DNA from: Methyloceanibacter sp. wino2
GTDB taxonomy: Bacteria > Pseudomonadota > Alphaproteobacteria > Rhizobiales > Methyloligellaceae
Length of the DNA: 64,000 bases
Assembly: GCF_003071365.1 (NCBI RefSeq)
Contig: NZ_CP028960.1
Coordinates: forward strand, 310,001-374,000
Direction: 5' to 3'
Below are positions 47,909 to 58,990 of this stretch, one piece after another (within the stretch, counting starts at the first letter, position 1; the number at the start of each line of letters is the position of its first letter). The notes beneath the pieces are model-generated. The model searched no databases, was not told the origin of the DNA, and saw only the letters and a program-made list of their open reading frames with translations. The translations under genes and the position numbers were made by a program.

Positions 47909-48730
47909 CTAACCCTTTGATGATGTTGGGCGCCTGGTGAACGCAGAGATGATCCCGCGCCATGTGCGGACATCCTGCTCGGTGCACTCCATCCGATGAA
48001 ACATGTTCCGGATCGAACGGACCATGGTCGGCCGTTTCTCCGGCGGCCGCAAAAAACCGGCATCGTCCAGAGCTCCTTCCATGTGTTCGAACAGACCGAA
48101 GAGTGAGGCGCGGCTCGCGGGACCCGTCCCCGGCGTCGCCAGCCCTTCCCTTGCCGGACCGTCGAACGTCGTGGCCCGGCCGAGGGCTTCCGGGTTGCCG
48201 CTCTTCATCCATTCGTACGAGAACAGCAACACGGCCTGCGGCAGGCTGAGCGAGGCGAAGTTCGGATCGACCGGCGCGGTGATGATGGCGTCGGCCAACG
48301 CGATCGAGTCGTTATCGAGACCGTTGCGCTCGCCGCCGAACATGACAGCGCAGCGCTCGCCGGATTGCGTCCGCCTGCGGAGCGTCGTCGACGCCGTTTC
48401 GGGGCTGAACACCGGCTTAATCATCTCGCGCGGCCGCGCCGTGGTGGCGGCCACGTAGTTGCAGTCAGCCAGCGCCTCTTCGAGCGTCTCGAAGACCGTT
48501 GCCGCGCTCGCAATCGGTTCAGCCACCGCTGCGGCGGCAAGAGCCTTCTCGTTGGGCCAACCGTCGCGCGGTGCAACCAACCGCAGATCGTGCAAGCCGA
48601 AATTACCCATTGCACGGGCGGCGAAGCCGATATTCTCGCCGAGTTGCGGCTTTACCAGGACAATCGAAGGGGGTGCGGCGCCGGCGCGCTCTTTCGTCGG
48701 CTTGCCGACCGGGTCATTTGTTTCCATCAT
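47909..48730 (-). CDS. trmJ: tRNA (cytidine/uridine-2'-O-)-methyltransferase TrmJ
   Basis: The 273-residue SPOUT-class enzyme 2'-O-methylates residue 32 of tRNA. Motifs are [24 protein letters not shown] (motif 1), [11 protein letters not shown] (motif 2, knot) and [17 protein letters not shown] (motif 3). The C-terminal extension from about residue 195 is of TrmJ type. It is divergent from icd. Confidence 0.92.
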   Translation of the reverse strand: MMETNDPVGKPTKERAGAAPPSIVLVKPQLGENIGFAARAMGNFGLHDLRLVAPRDGWPNEKALAAAAVAEPIASAATVFETLEEALADCNYVAATTARPREMIKPVFSPETASTTLRRRTQSGERCAVMFGGERNGLDNDSIALADAIITAPVDPNFASLSLPQAVLLFSYEWMKSGNPEALGRATTFDGPAREGLATPGTGPASRASLFGLFEHMEGALDDAGFLRPPEKRPTMVRSIRNMFHRMECTEQDVRTWRGIISAFTRRPTSSKG

Positions 48731-48824
48731 GGCCGGACGATGCTACAGGGAGCCCCGGCTCGCAATGGGCGGCGGCGCATTGCCTTCGGGCCCGGACGAC
48801 ACCCCATTTTTTGGAGATTGCTGC

Positions 48825-50054
48825 GTGGACAAGATCAAGGTTGAGAACCCCATCGCCGATTTGCATGGCGATGAGATGACCCGCGTTATTTGGGACATGA
48901 TCAAGGAAAAGCTCGTCGAGCCGTATCTCGATGTGGAGCTTGTGCCCTTCGACCTCGGCATCGAACACCGCGATGCGACTGACGACCAAGTGACGGTCGA
49001 CGCCGCGCACGCAATCAAGGAATTCGGGGTCGGCGTCAAATGCGCGACCATCACGCCAGACGAAGCGCGCGTGGAGGAGTTCAACCTCAAGAGAATGTAC
49101 CGCTCGCCCAACGGCACGATCCGTAACATTCTGGGCGGCGTCATCTTCCGCGAGCCCATTATCTGCAAGAACGTGCCGCGCCTCGTTCCGGGCTGGACCA
49201 AGCCCATCGTGATCGGCCGCCATGCCTATGGCGACATCTATCGCGCTCAGGACTTCCGCGTTCCGGGCAAGGGCAAGCTGACCATCAAGTTCGAGGGCGA
49301 GGACGGCGAGGTCATCGAGCGCGAGGTGCATACGTTTGAGGACTCAGGCGTGGCTCTCGGGATGTTCAATCTCGACAGTTCGATCCGCGACTTCGCGCGC
49401 GCCTCCATGAACTACGGCCTCAGCCGCAACATGCCGGTGTACCTCTCGACCAAGAACACGATCCTCAAAGCCTATGACGGGCGTTTCAAAGATCTGTTCG
49501 CGGAGGTCTTCGAGACCGAGTTCAAGGACGCGTTTGCCAAAGCCGGCCTCACCTACGAACACCGGCTGATCGACGACATGGTCGCGGCGGCTCTGAAATG
49601 GTCGGGTGGCTATGTGTGGGCCTGTAAGAACTACGACGGCGACGTGCAGTCCGACACGGTCGCGCAAGGGTTCGGGTCGCTCGGCCTGATGACATCGGTG
49701 CTGATGACGCCGGATGGAAGCACGGTTCTAGCCGAGGCCGCGCACGGCACCGTCACGCGCCATTTCCGCCAGCATCAGGAAGGCCGGGCCACGTCGACGA
49801 ACTCCACCGCCTCGATCTTCGCCTGGGCCGGCGCGCTGAAGCATCGCGCCAAGCTCGACAACAACGAGGCCCTCGCCCGGTTCGCAAAAACCATCGAGAC
49901 CGTCTCCGTCGACACGATCGAGTCGGGCTTCATGACCAAGGATCTGGCTCTGCTCGTCGGCGCCGACCAAGCCTGGCTCTCGACCGAAGGCTTTATCGAC
50001 AAGATCGACCAGAACATGCGGGTAGCCATGGCCGGAGACGTCGCCGCGGCCTAG
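48825..50054 (+). CDS. icd: NADP-dependent isocitrate dehydrogenase
   Basis: The 409-residue enzyme oxidises isocitrate to 2-oxoglutarate in the TCA cycle. It matches the dimeric eukaryote-like (type II) [20 protein letters not shown], the isocitrate loop [68 protein letters not shown], and [14 protein letters not shown]. The GTG start at 48825 has GGAG 8 bases upstream and gives [10 protein letters not shown], the known N-terminus type. Earlier in-frame starts would add over 120 residues that lie partly in trmJ. Its stop overlaps the stop of the convergent K+ channel gene. Confidence 0.97.
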   Translation: MDKIKVENPIADLHGDEMTRVIWDMIKEKLVEPYLDVELVPFDLGIEHRDATDDQVTVDAAHAIKEFGVGVKCATITPDEARVEEFNLKRMYRSPNGTIRNILGGVIFREPIICKNVPRLVPGWTKPIVIGRHAYGDIYRAQDFRVPGKGKLTIKFEGEDGEVIEREVHTFEDSGVALGMFNLDSSIRDFARASMNYGLSRNMPVYLSTKNTILKAYDGRFKDLFAEVFETEFKDAFAKAGLTYEHRLIDDMVAAALKWSGGYVWACKNYDGDVQSDTVAQGFGSLGLMTSVLMTPDGSTVLAEAAHGTVTRHFRQHQEGRATSTNSTASIFAWAGALKHRAKLDNNEALARFAKTIETVSVDTIESGFMTKDLALLVGADQAWLSTEGFIDKIDQNMRVAMAGDVAAA

Positions 50055-51226
50055 GTCTGCGTCACTTCGCTTTCGTCTTGTTCCGTCGCCGCACGGCGAA
50101 TGCGGTCGAGCATGCCCGGGTGGCGGCGGGACAGCCGCGCCAGGGCCCGATTGTCGAGCACGTAGAGCCGGCAATGGGTCGTAGCGATCACGTCGTGCTC
50201 ATGCCGCCGGTGTTCCAGGAGCGCCATCTCGCCGAAGATGTCGCCTTCCTTCAGGATGACCGTCCGACCTTTGCCGAGCAAAAGTCGCGCTTCCCCGCTC
50301 GCGAGGATGTACATGTTTTCGCCTACGTCGCCGGCCCGGACGATGGGGACGCCCGGCTCGTAACTCCGCGTATCGAGTACCTTGGTGATATCGGCAAGCT
50401 CCGCGCGGCTCATGTCCTCGAACAACGGGACCCGCGCAACCATGGACCACGTGGCCACGAACTGATGGCGTACGGATTCTCGGCTGAACCCCGTGGCGAT
50501 GATGGCCACGGGCAGTGCGAACATGCCGACGCTCAGCAGCATCATGACGCCACCCAACATTTTGCCCAGAGGCGTGACGGGAACGACGTCGCCATACCCC
50601 ACGGTCGTTAGTGTGGCCAAGGCCCACCAGGACGCGGCGGGAATCGATCCGAACGCTTCGGGCTGTGCATGGCGCTCGAGAAAGTAGATTCCGGTCGAGG
50701 CGAAGAGCAGCAGGATGAGCATCAGGAGGAGCGAGCCCAGCAGCGCCCCGGACTCCTCCTTGCACACGCGGAACAACGTCTGCAGCGCAGGCGAGAAACG
50801 CGCGAGCCTGAAGAGACGCAGGACGCGCAGCAGCCTCAGGAAGCGCAGGTCCGCCGGAAACAGCCACGTCAAATACCAGGGCGCAAAGGCCAGGAGATCG
50901 ATGATCATGATCGGGCGGCTGGCGAAGATCGCCCGCGCCCGCCAGGGCGGCATGCGCGACAGGACTGGAATCTCGACAGAACTCCAGACGCGCAACGCAT
51001 ACTCGATGGTGAACACCATCACGGAGAAGACGTTGAAGGCGCGGAACCAAGCGTCGTAGCGCGTGGCGAGTTCTTCGACCGTCTGGGCCGCAAAGGCGAG
51101 CGCGTTCGCGACGATCAGGACGATGATGAAGCCGTTGACGATGTATCCGGCCGGATGGACGTCGCCGCCGAGTTCCAGAATCTCGTGGACCTTTCGGCGC
51201 CAGTGGCGCCAGCGGGCCGAGGTCAT
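50051..51226 (-). CDS. Six-helix potassium channel with C-terminal cyclic nucleotide-binding domain
   Basis: The 391-residue channel has S1-S6 segments. S4 carries Arg at every third position (R128, 131, 134, 137, 140, 143 in [18 protein letters not shown]), the voltage-sensor pattern. The pore helix and K+ filter are [12 protein letters not shown] (TVGYGD at 208-213). Residues of about 265-380 form a cNMP-binding domain ([39 protein letters not shown], the phosphate-binding cassette region). It resembles MlotiK1, although that channel has few S4 charges. The cassette Arg that contacts cyclic phosphate (RxA after GEMALL) appears as RRHEHD, so binding is uncertain. Confidence 0.92.
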   Translation of the reverse strand: MTSARWRHWRRKVHEILELGGDVHPAGYIVNGFIIVLIVANALAFAAQTVEELATRYDAWFRAFNVFSVMVFTIEYALRVWSSVEIPVLSRMPPWRARAIFASRPIMIIDLLAFAPWYLTWLFPADLRFLRLLRVLRLFRLARFSPALQTLFRVCKEESGALLGSLLLMLILLLFASTGIYFLERHAQPEAFGSIPAASWWALATLTTVGYGDVVPVTPLGKMLGGVMMLLSVGMFALPVAIIATGFSRESVRHQFVATWSMVARVPLFEDMSRAELADITKVLDTRSYEPGVPIVRAGDVGENMYILASGEARLLLGKGRTVILKEGDIFGEMALLEHRRHEHDVIATTHCRLYVLDNRALARLSRRHPGMLDRIRRAATEQDESEVTQT

Positions 51227-51229
51227 GAC

Positions 51230-54037
<2,808 letters not shown>

Positions 54038-54412
54038 AATTGCAGCAGCCGCCTGCGCAGAACCTTTGCCGACGGCCCCGACTGACGCCTCTCCCTGGAC
54101 GCACGGACCGGCTCTCGACTGCGCGTGTCTGCTGCGAGTTGCGACCCTACCCAGCGACCGACCCTAACCGATTCTCCGGGCCCGGCCGCATCACGACCTC
54201 CCATTCGGCGATCGCCGACGGGAAAGATGGTCGGGGCAGACATACGGTCTCGCTCCGGCCCTGTCCAGCAGTCACAACGAAACGGGGTGCCCCAAATCAT
54301 GGGCGCCAAAATGCAGCGGGCGCCCCGGGAACACCGGGACGCCCTCAACCATCGCGATCTTTGATCGATTGGATCCTGGAGGCCCCTTACGGCCCGGCCG
54401 GATCCGGCATGC
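54038..54412. other. Intergenic region between recA and alaS
   Basis: The 375 bases hold a hairpin that may terminate recA (54318-54347) and must contain the alaS promoter and ribosome site. No recX or other gene is found here. The short frames on both strands show no family match. Confidence 0.5.
54318..54347 (-). terminator. Possible recA terminator hairpin
   Basis: GGGCGcCCCGG pairs with CCGGGaCGCCC with one mismatch around an AACA-type loop. On the minus strand a TTTT follows a few bases later (near 54308), so the U tract is displaced. Confidence 0.35.
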
Positions 54413-55558
54413 TCAGCCGCGCTTGCTCTTGCGGCCGCCGCCCGAAATGGACGTCACCGTCTCCTCCTCGACCGGCGCCTCACCGTCGTCGCCCTTATCC
54501 TCGAGCCCCTCGCCTTCCAGCATCTGCTCGGCGACGAGCCCCGCGCTCTGCCGGATGGCGCGCTCGATCCGCTCGGCCATGTCCGGATGCTCCTTCAGGA
54601 AGGTCTTCGCGTTCTCGCGGCCTTGGCCGATGCGCTCGCTGTCATACGAGAACCAGGACCCGGATTTCTCGACGATGCCCGCCTTCACGCCGAGATCGAT
54701 CAATTCGCCCATCTTCGAAACGCCCTCGCCGTACATGATGTCGAATTCGACCTGCTTGAAGGGCGGCGCGACCTTGTTCTTGACGACCTTGATCCGCGTC
54801 TGGTTGCCGACCACCTCGTCCCGCTCCTTGATGGCGCCGATGCGGCGAATATCGAGGCGGACAGAGGCATAAAACTTCAAGGCATTGCCGCCGCTCGTGG
54901 TCTCAGGCGACCCGAACATCACACCGATCTTCATGCGGATCTGGTTGATGAAGATGACCATGCAGCGCGACTTCGAAATCGAGCCGGTCAGCTTCCGCAA
55001 GGCTTGACTCATGAGACGCGCTTGGAGGCCCGGCAGAGAGTCGCCCATCTCGCCCTCAAGTTCGGCCTTGGGCGTCAACGCGGCCACCGAATCCACGACT
55101 AGAACGTCGATGGCTCCGGACCGGACCAGCGTGTCGGCGATTTCAAGCGCCTGCTCGCCCGTGTCGGGCTGAGAAATCAGAACATTCTCGAGATCGACGC
55201 CAAGCTTTCGGGCATAGACCGTGTCGAGTGCGTGCTCCGCATCGACGAAGGCACACACCCCACCCTTCTTCTGCGCTTCCGCCACGACGTGAAGAGCCAG
55301 CGTCGTCTTGCCGGACGATTCCGGTCCGTAAATCTCAACCACCCGGCCCCGCGGCAGACCGCCGATGCCAAGTGCGATATCGAGCCCGAGAGAGCCCGTG
55401 GGAATGGACTCGACCTCCACGGCGGTCTCGTTCTGGCCGAGCCGCATGATGGAGCCCTTGCCGCAAGCCCGCTCGATCTGGGAGATCGCGGCTTCCAGCG
55501 CCTTCTCTTTGTCCATTTCCCCTCCTGCCTCTACAAGGCGCAGCGCGGCGTTCGACAT
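54413..55558 (-). CDS. recA: Recombinase RecA
   Basis: The 381-residue recombinase drives strand exchange and LexA cleavage. Walker A is GPESSGKTT, Walker [13 protein letters not shown], the L2 loop [18 protein letters not shown], and the C-terminus [20 protein letters not shown] is acidic as usual. A well-formed promoter with an overlapping LexA operator lies 118-153 bases upstream. It is divergent from the AI-2E family permease. Confidence 0.98.
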   Translation of the reverse strand: MSNAALRLVEAGGEMDKEKALEAAISQIERACGKGSIMRLGQNETAVEVESIPTGSLGLDIALGIGGLPRGRVVEIYGPESSGKTTLALHVVAEAQKKGGVCAFVDAEHALDTVYARKLGVDLENVLISQPDTGEQALEIADTLVRSGAIDVLVVDSVAALTPKAELEGEMGDSLPGLQARLMSQALRKLTGSISKSRCMVIFINQIRMKIGVMFGSPETTSGGNALKFYASVRLDIRRIGAIKERDEVVGNQTRIKVVKNKVAPPFKQVEFDIMYGEGVSKMGELIDLGVKAGIVEKSGSWFSYDSERIGQGRENAKTFLKEHPDMAERIERAIRQSAGLVAEQMLEGEGLEDKGDDGEAPVEEETVTSISGGGRKSKRG

Positions 55559-55675
55559 CGACGAATCTCCTTATTTCACAGCCTTAGGGCTTGCGTAAAT
55601 GGCGGTGCCCGGCCCTCGGGGCCCTCGTCCACACCCGGTTGGGCTTCGGCGAGCCGGCGATTGCGTTAGAAGGGG

Positions 55676-55711
55676 AATGTACATGCTTTGTTCTATGTTC
55701 GCAAGATGTTC
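55676..55711 (-). promoter_or_regulatory. recA promoter overlapped by a LexA operator
   Basis: On the minus strand TTGCGA (55704-55699) and TACATT (55681-55676) are spaced by 17 bases. The operator GAAC-N7-GAAC (GTTC-N7-GTTC on the + strand, 55697-55711) covers the -35 box exactly. GTTC-N7-GTTC is the established LexA box of alphaproteobacteria, so LexA binding here would block RNA polymerase. A further GTTC at 55690-55693 follows. Confidence 0.88.
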
Positions 55712-55824
55712 TCGCTGCGTATAGCGGATTTGCCGGGGGATCCAGGTCCCGCACCGGGAAAAGCGCTTCGTGGCGGATCATGAATCACTATGATTGATCC
55801 CAACCGAGGCAAGGAGCGCAACGC

Positions 55825-56955
55825 ATGAGCCGCCAAGTGGAAAAGGGCGCCCTACAGGACAAGATGTTCGTCCTGCTGCTCGTGCTGGTGTCGCTGGCCT
55901 TTGCCTGGATCCTGCTGCCGTTCTACAGCGCCGTTCTGTGGGCGGTGATCCTGGCCTTGGTCTTCTCGCCGGTGCAGCGGTGGTTCATCGGTCACCTTCC
56001 GAACCAGCCGAACTTGGCCACGTTCCTGACTCTGCTCAGCATCGTCGGGATCGTGCTGGTCCCCGTGGCGTTCACGGGCGCATCGATCGTCAGCGAGGCG
56101 ACTACGCTCTACGAGAACATCCAGTCGGGGGACGTCAATCTCGGCACGATACTTCAGCGCTTCCTCGATGCGCTGCCGACTTGGGCGACAGACTTCCTGG
56201 CTCATTTCGGGGTGACGGACGTGGCCGACATGCAGGCGCGAGTCATCTCGCTCCTCGCCGAAGGCAGCCAGTTCTTCGCGACGCAGGCGGTCCTCGTGGG
56301 GCAAGGCACGGCCAACGTCCTGCTCGGCACCTCGATCATGCTCTACCTCCTCTATTTCTTTCTGCGCGACGGCGGCAAGCTCTCGCAGAAGATCATCCAC
56401 GCGGTTCCCCTCGCCAGCGAGTACAAGGGCGCCTTGTTCGAAAAGATCGCAGTCGTCGTGCGCGCCATGGTCAAAGGCACGATCCTGGTCGCCATCGCGC
56501 AAGGTTTTCTAGGCGGTCTCATCTTTTGGGCGCTGGGCATCCATGCAGCCGTGCTTTGGGGCGTGGTGATGGCCTTCCTGTCGCTGCTGCCGGCGGTGGG
56601 GGCCTCGATCGTGTGGTTCCCGGTCGCGGTCTATCTCATCGCCACCGGCGACATCGGCAAGGGCCTCATTCTCATGGCGTTCGGCGCGGGCGTAATCGGT
56701 CTCGTCGACAACCTGCTGCGACCCTACCTCGTCGGCAAGGACACGGCCCTGCCCGACTATGTCGTCTTGATCTCGACACTGGGCGGCATCGCGCTTCTCG
56801 GCCTGAACGGCTTGGTGGTCGGCCCACTGATCGCGGCCTTGTTCATCGCCGTCTGGGACATTGCCGCCCGCAGCGACGTGGTCCCCAATGCGGCCGTCCA
56901 CGACGACGCGCCGACGGCCGACGAGCCTCCCGCGGACGGGCCCAAGGCGGGCTAA
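55825..56955 (+). CDS. AI-2E family transporter (PerM/TqsA type permease)
   Basis: The 376-residue membrane protein has about eight hydrophobic segments in the family arrangement: two at the N-terminus (15-60), one at about 70-90, a soluble central domain (100-145), and a C-terminal group. Conserved pieces are FFLRDGGKL, GTILVAIAQGFLGGLIFWALGI, LLPAVGASIVWFPVAVYL, VDNLLRPYLVG and GGIALLGLNGLVVGPLIAAL. An AAGGAG site precedes the ATG. The substrate is unknown, because AI-2 export is proven for only a few members. Confidence 0.92.
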   Translation: MSRQVEKGALQDKMFVLLLVLVSLAFAWILLPFYSAVLWAVILALVFSPVQRWFIGHLPNQPNLATFLTLLSIVGIVLVPVAFTGASIVSEATTLYENIQSGDVNLGTILQRFLDALPTWATDFLAHFGVTDVADMQARVISLLAEGSQFFATQAVLVGQGTANVLLGTSIMLYLLYFFLRDGGKLSQKIIHAVPLASEYKGALFEKIAVVVRAMVKGTILVAIAQGFLGGLIFWALGIHAAVLWGVVMAFLSLLPAVGASIVWFPVAVYLIATGDIGKGLILMAFGAGVIGLVDNLLRPYLVGKDTALPDYVVLISTLGGIALLGLNGLVVGPLIAALFIAVWDIAARSDVVPNAAVHDDAPTADEPPADGPKAG

Positions 56956-57139
56956 AAATGCGATTCGCCCTGTAATTTACGGGCGAAATACTCACAGGCC
57001 GTTTCCAAAAAAGCAGACAAAGCCGTGCGAATCGGCCATCCCTCAATGGGTATGAAGAGCCGGACCTGGCTCGGACGGCGAAGAAGGCTTGTACCCACGG
57101 GCTTTTGCGAGCGCCGTCCTACTTTAGGAGCGCTACATA

Positions 57140-57430
57140 ATGCTTACAAAGACCGCACTCATCCAAACGATTGCCGACCAGCTCGACATGACCAAGAAGG
57201 ACGTCAAAGACGTTCTCGAGACGCTTGCGACCGTCGGCTACAAGGAAATGAAGAAGAACGGCGAGTTCATGCTGCCGGGCTTCGCCAAATTCGTGGTCGT
57301 CAAGAAGCCGGCCGTTCGCGCCCGTAAAGGCATCAATCCCTTCACCAAGGAGCCGACCGTGTTCAAGGCCAAGCCTGCACGGAAGGTCATCAAGGCGCGC
57401 CCGGTCAAGGCGGCCAAGGACGCGGTGTAG
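57140..57430 (+). CDS. HU family DNA-binding protein
   Basis: The 96-residue protein has the HU/IHF fold: LTKTALIQTIADQLDMTKKDVKDVLETLATVGYKEMKKNGEFMLPGFAKFVV. The DNA-binding arm is KKPAVRARKGINPFTKEPTVFKAKPARKVIKARPVK with the apical INPFTKE. The Pro at the arm tip follows the INP rule used to kink DNA. The C-terminus is more basic than in typical HU, giving two charged DNA-binding proteins in the window with the H1-like one. Confidence 0.93.
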   Translation: MLTKTALIQTIADQLDMTKKDVKDVLETLATVGYKEMKKNGEFMLPGFAKFVVVKKPAVRARKGINPFTKEPTVFKAKPARKVIKARPVKAAKDAV

Positions 57431-57466
57431 CGGCACTCGTCCGCACACGGATTTGAGGGAAGTTAA

Positions 57467-57496
57467 GTGCGTCGTCCTTCGGGGCGGCGCACTTTT
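57467..57496 (+). terminator. Probable terminator after the HU gene
   Basis: GTGCGTCGTCC and GGGCGGCGCAC form an 11-bp stem with G-T wobbles around a TTCG loop (57467-57492), followed by TTTT. Confidence 0.75.
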
Positions 57497-57613
57497 CGTT
57501 TGCGCTATCGCCTAACGGCTGCTTGAGCGCTTGCTCGTTTGCACAATCGCCTAACGGCTGCTTGAGCGCTTGCTCGTTTGCACTATCGCCTAGCGGCTGC
57601 TTGAGTGCTTGTT
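57497..57613. repeat. Three tandem 39-bp direct repeats
   Basis: Units begin at 57497, 57536 and 57575 with CGTTTGC and read CGCCTAACGGCTGCTTGAGC inside. Copies differ at a few positions only. The third copy covers the last codons and stop of the MFS gene. The 39-bp length equals 13 codons, and on the minus strand one frame is open through all three copies (QALKQPLGDSANE). Confidence 0.9.
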
Positions 57614-58917
57614 GCTGGACCCTGCTGTGGCTCACGCTCTTCCGGTGCCGCGCCGATGGTCCAACCAGCCACAAGAAACACGATAGCACCGGTGATCCCG
57701 AAGGCTTGGACCGCGACCAGCCCGGCGCCGAGACTGCCGCCGGAAGCATCGAAGCCGTTGGAAACTGCGCCGACGATCAGCGGTCCGAGGACCATGCCGA
57801 TCATGTTCATACCGAACAACAACAGCGCGGACCCGACGGGCCGCTCTTCGCTCCGCAGCGCGGCGTGCAGCACCGCAATCGTCGGCGCGATATAGACGGC
57901 GCCGAGAGCGCACGGGACGAGCAACAGCAACAGTGCGGTCGCCTTGCTCCCAGCCAGCAACCCCGCAATGGCGAAGGGCTTCGTGAGGAGCAGTATCACG
58001 GCGGGCGTCCACGCGATCCAATGTGCCCGCCACAAAGCGAGGCGCCCCGCGAGTTGCCCGCCGAACATCGTTCCAAGAGCGCCCGCCACACCGATGGCTG
58101 CGGCGAGATACAGGCCGACGGCGGACAACACCATGCCGTGCTCGCGGACAAGAAATGTCGGCAGCCAGGCGACCATGCCGAAGGTCGTGATCGTGTTCAG
58201 GACTGTGGCCAGCACCATCAAAGCCATCGGGGGCGCGCGAAAGATCTTGGCCACGGTCTCGGACAACAAGGAGAGCCGCAGCGTGGCCCTGCCGGCATCG
58301 TCGTGCGGTCGCGGCGGTTCGGGCACGGTCAACCGAATGATCCCGGCCAGCACCAGGCCCGGCAACCCCGCAAGCAGAAGCGCCGCGCGCCAGCCAAAGA
58401 ACTGCGCCACGAACCCGCCCCCGACCAGGGCGAGCGCCGTTCCGATGTTCGCACCGGACATGAACACGCCCATGGCGCCCGCACGTTCGCGCGGCTCGTA
58501 GCGGTCCGAAATGATGGCGTGGCTTGCGGGCAAGGCGCCGGCTTCGCCGACCCCGACGCCCACGCGCGCCAAGAAGAGCTGCCAGAAGTTCTGCGCGAGC
58601 CCGCACAGCATGGTCATGGCGCTCCACACGGCAATCGTGATGGCGATCACGTTGCGGCGGTTGAGACTGCTCACCGCCAAGGCGAGCGGCAATCCCAGCG
58701 TGGAGAAGAGCACCGCGAAGGCCAAACCGGACAGTAGTCCGAGCTGGATATCGCTGAGCGCGAACTCGCGTCCAATCGGCGACAACGTCACCGCGAGCAC
58801 CTGCCGATCGAGATGCGCGAGCGCAAAATACGCCGTGAGCACGATGAGCGTGTAGCGCCGCGAACCGACCTGAACGAACTCAAGTCGCGAGGGAGACGTC
58901 GTTTGATTGGAGCGCAC
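57583..58917 (-). CDS. MFS transporter, spinster-like
   Basis: The 444-residue permease has twelve hydrophobic segments and the major facilitator motif A-like loops (SDIQLGLLSGLAFAVLF, LGLPLALAVSSLNRRNVIAITIAVWSAMTMLCGLA, then RVGVGVGEAGALPASHAIISDRYEPRERAGAMGVF). This pattern matches the spinster-like/glycerophosphodiester group. The GTG at 58917, with GGAAG upstream, is preferred to a start at 59049 that would overlap the autotransporter stop. The stop lies inside a 39-bp repeat, so its last 10 residues belong to repeat DNA. Substrate unknown. Confidence 0.87.
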   Translation of the reverse strand: MRSNQTTSPSRLEFVQVGSRRYTLIVLTAYFALAHLDRQVLAVTLSPIGREFALSDIQLGLLSGLAFAVLFSTLGLPLALAVSSLNRRNVIAITIAVWSAMTMLCGLAQNFWQLFLARVGVGVGEAGALPASHAIISDRYEPRERAGAMGVFMSGANIGTALALVGGGFVAQFFGWRAALLLAGLPGLVLAGIIRLTVPEPPRPHDDAGRATLRLSLLSETVAKIFRAPPMALMVLATVLNTITTFGMVAWLPTFLVREHGMVLSAVGLYLAAAIGVAGALGTMFGGQLAGRLALWRAHWIAWTPAVILLLTKPFAIAGLLAGSKATALLLLLVPCALGAVYIAPTIAVLHAALRSEERPVGSALLLFGMNMIGMVLGPLIVGAVSNGFDASGGSLGAGLVAVQAFGITGAIVFLVAGWTIGAAPEEREPQQGPATSTQAAARR

Positions 58918-58990
58918 CGGAGACTTCCGAAATGCTGAGGCTCTCAGACAGGTATCACGACCACTGGTGCAAGTGCACCCTCGACTCGAC

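Noticed and set aside
48459-48824. N-terminal extension of isocitrate dehydrogenase by 122 residues
   Set aside because: The extra part overlaps trmJ on the other strand, has shadow composition, and the GTG at 48825 with a GGAG site gives the known N-terminus.
56964-56987. Terminator of the AI-2E family gene at a TTCGCCC/GGGCGAA hairpin
   Set aside because: The stem is only 7 bp and the loop 10 bases. The T run lies on the opposite strand, where no gene needs a terminator, so I left it out of the feature list.
57497-57613. CRISPR array
   Set aside because: The three units are contiguous, with no unique spacers between them, and there are no cas genes nearby.
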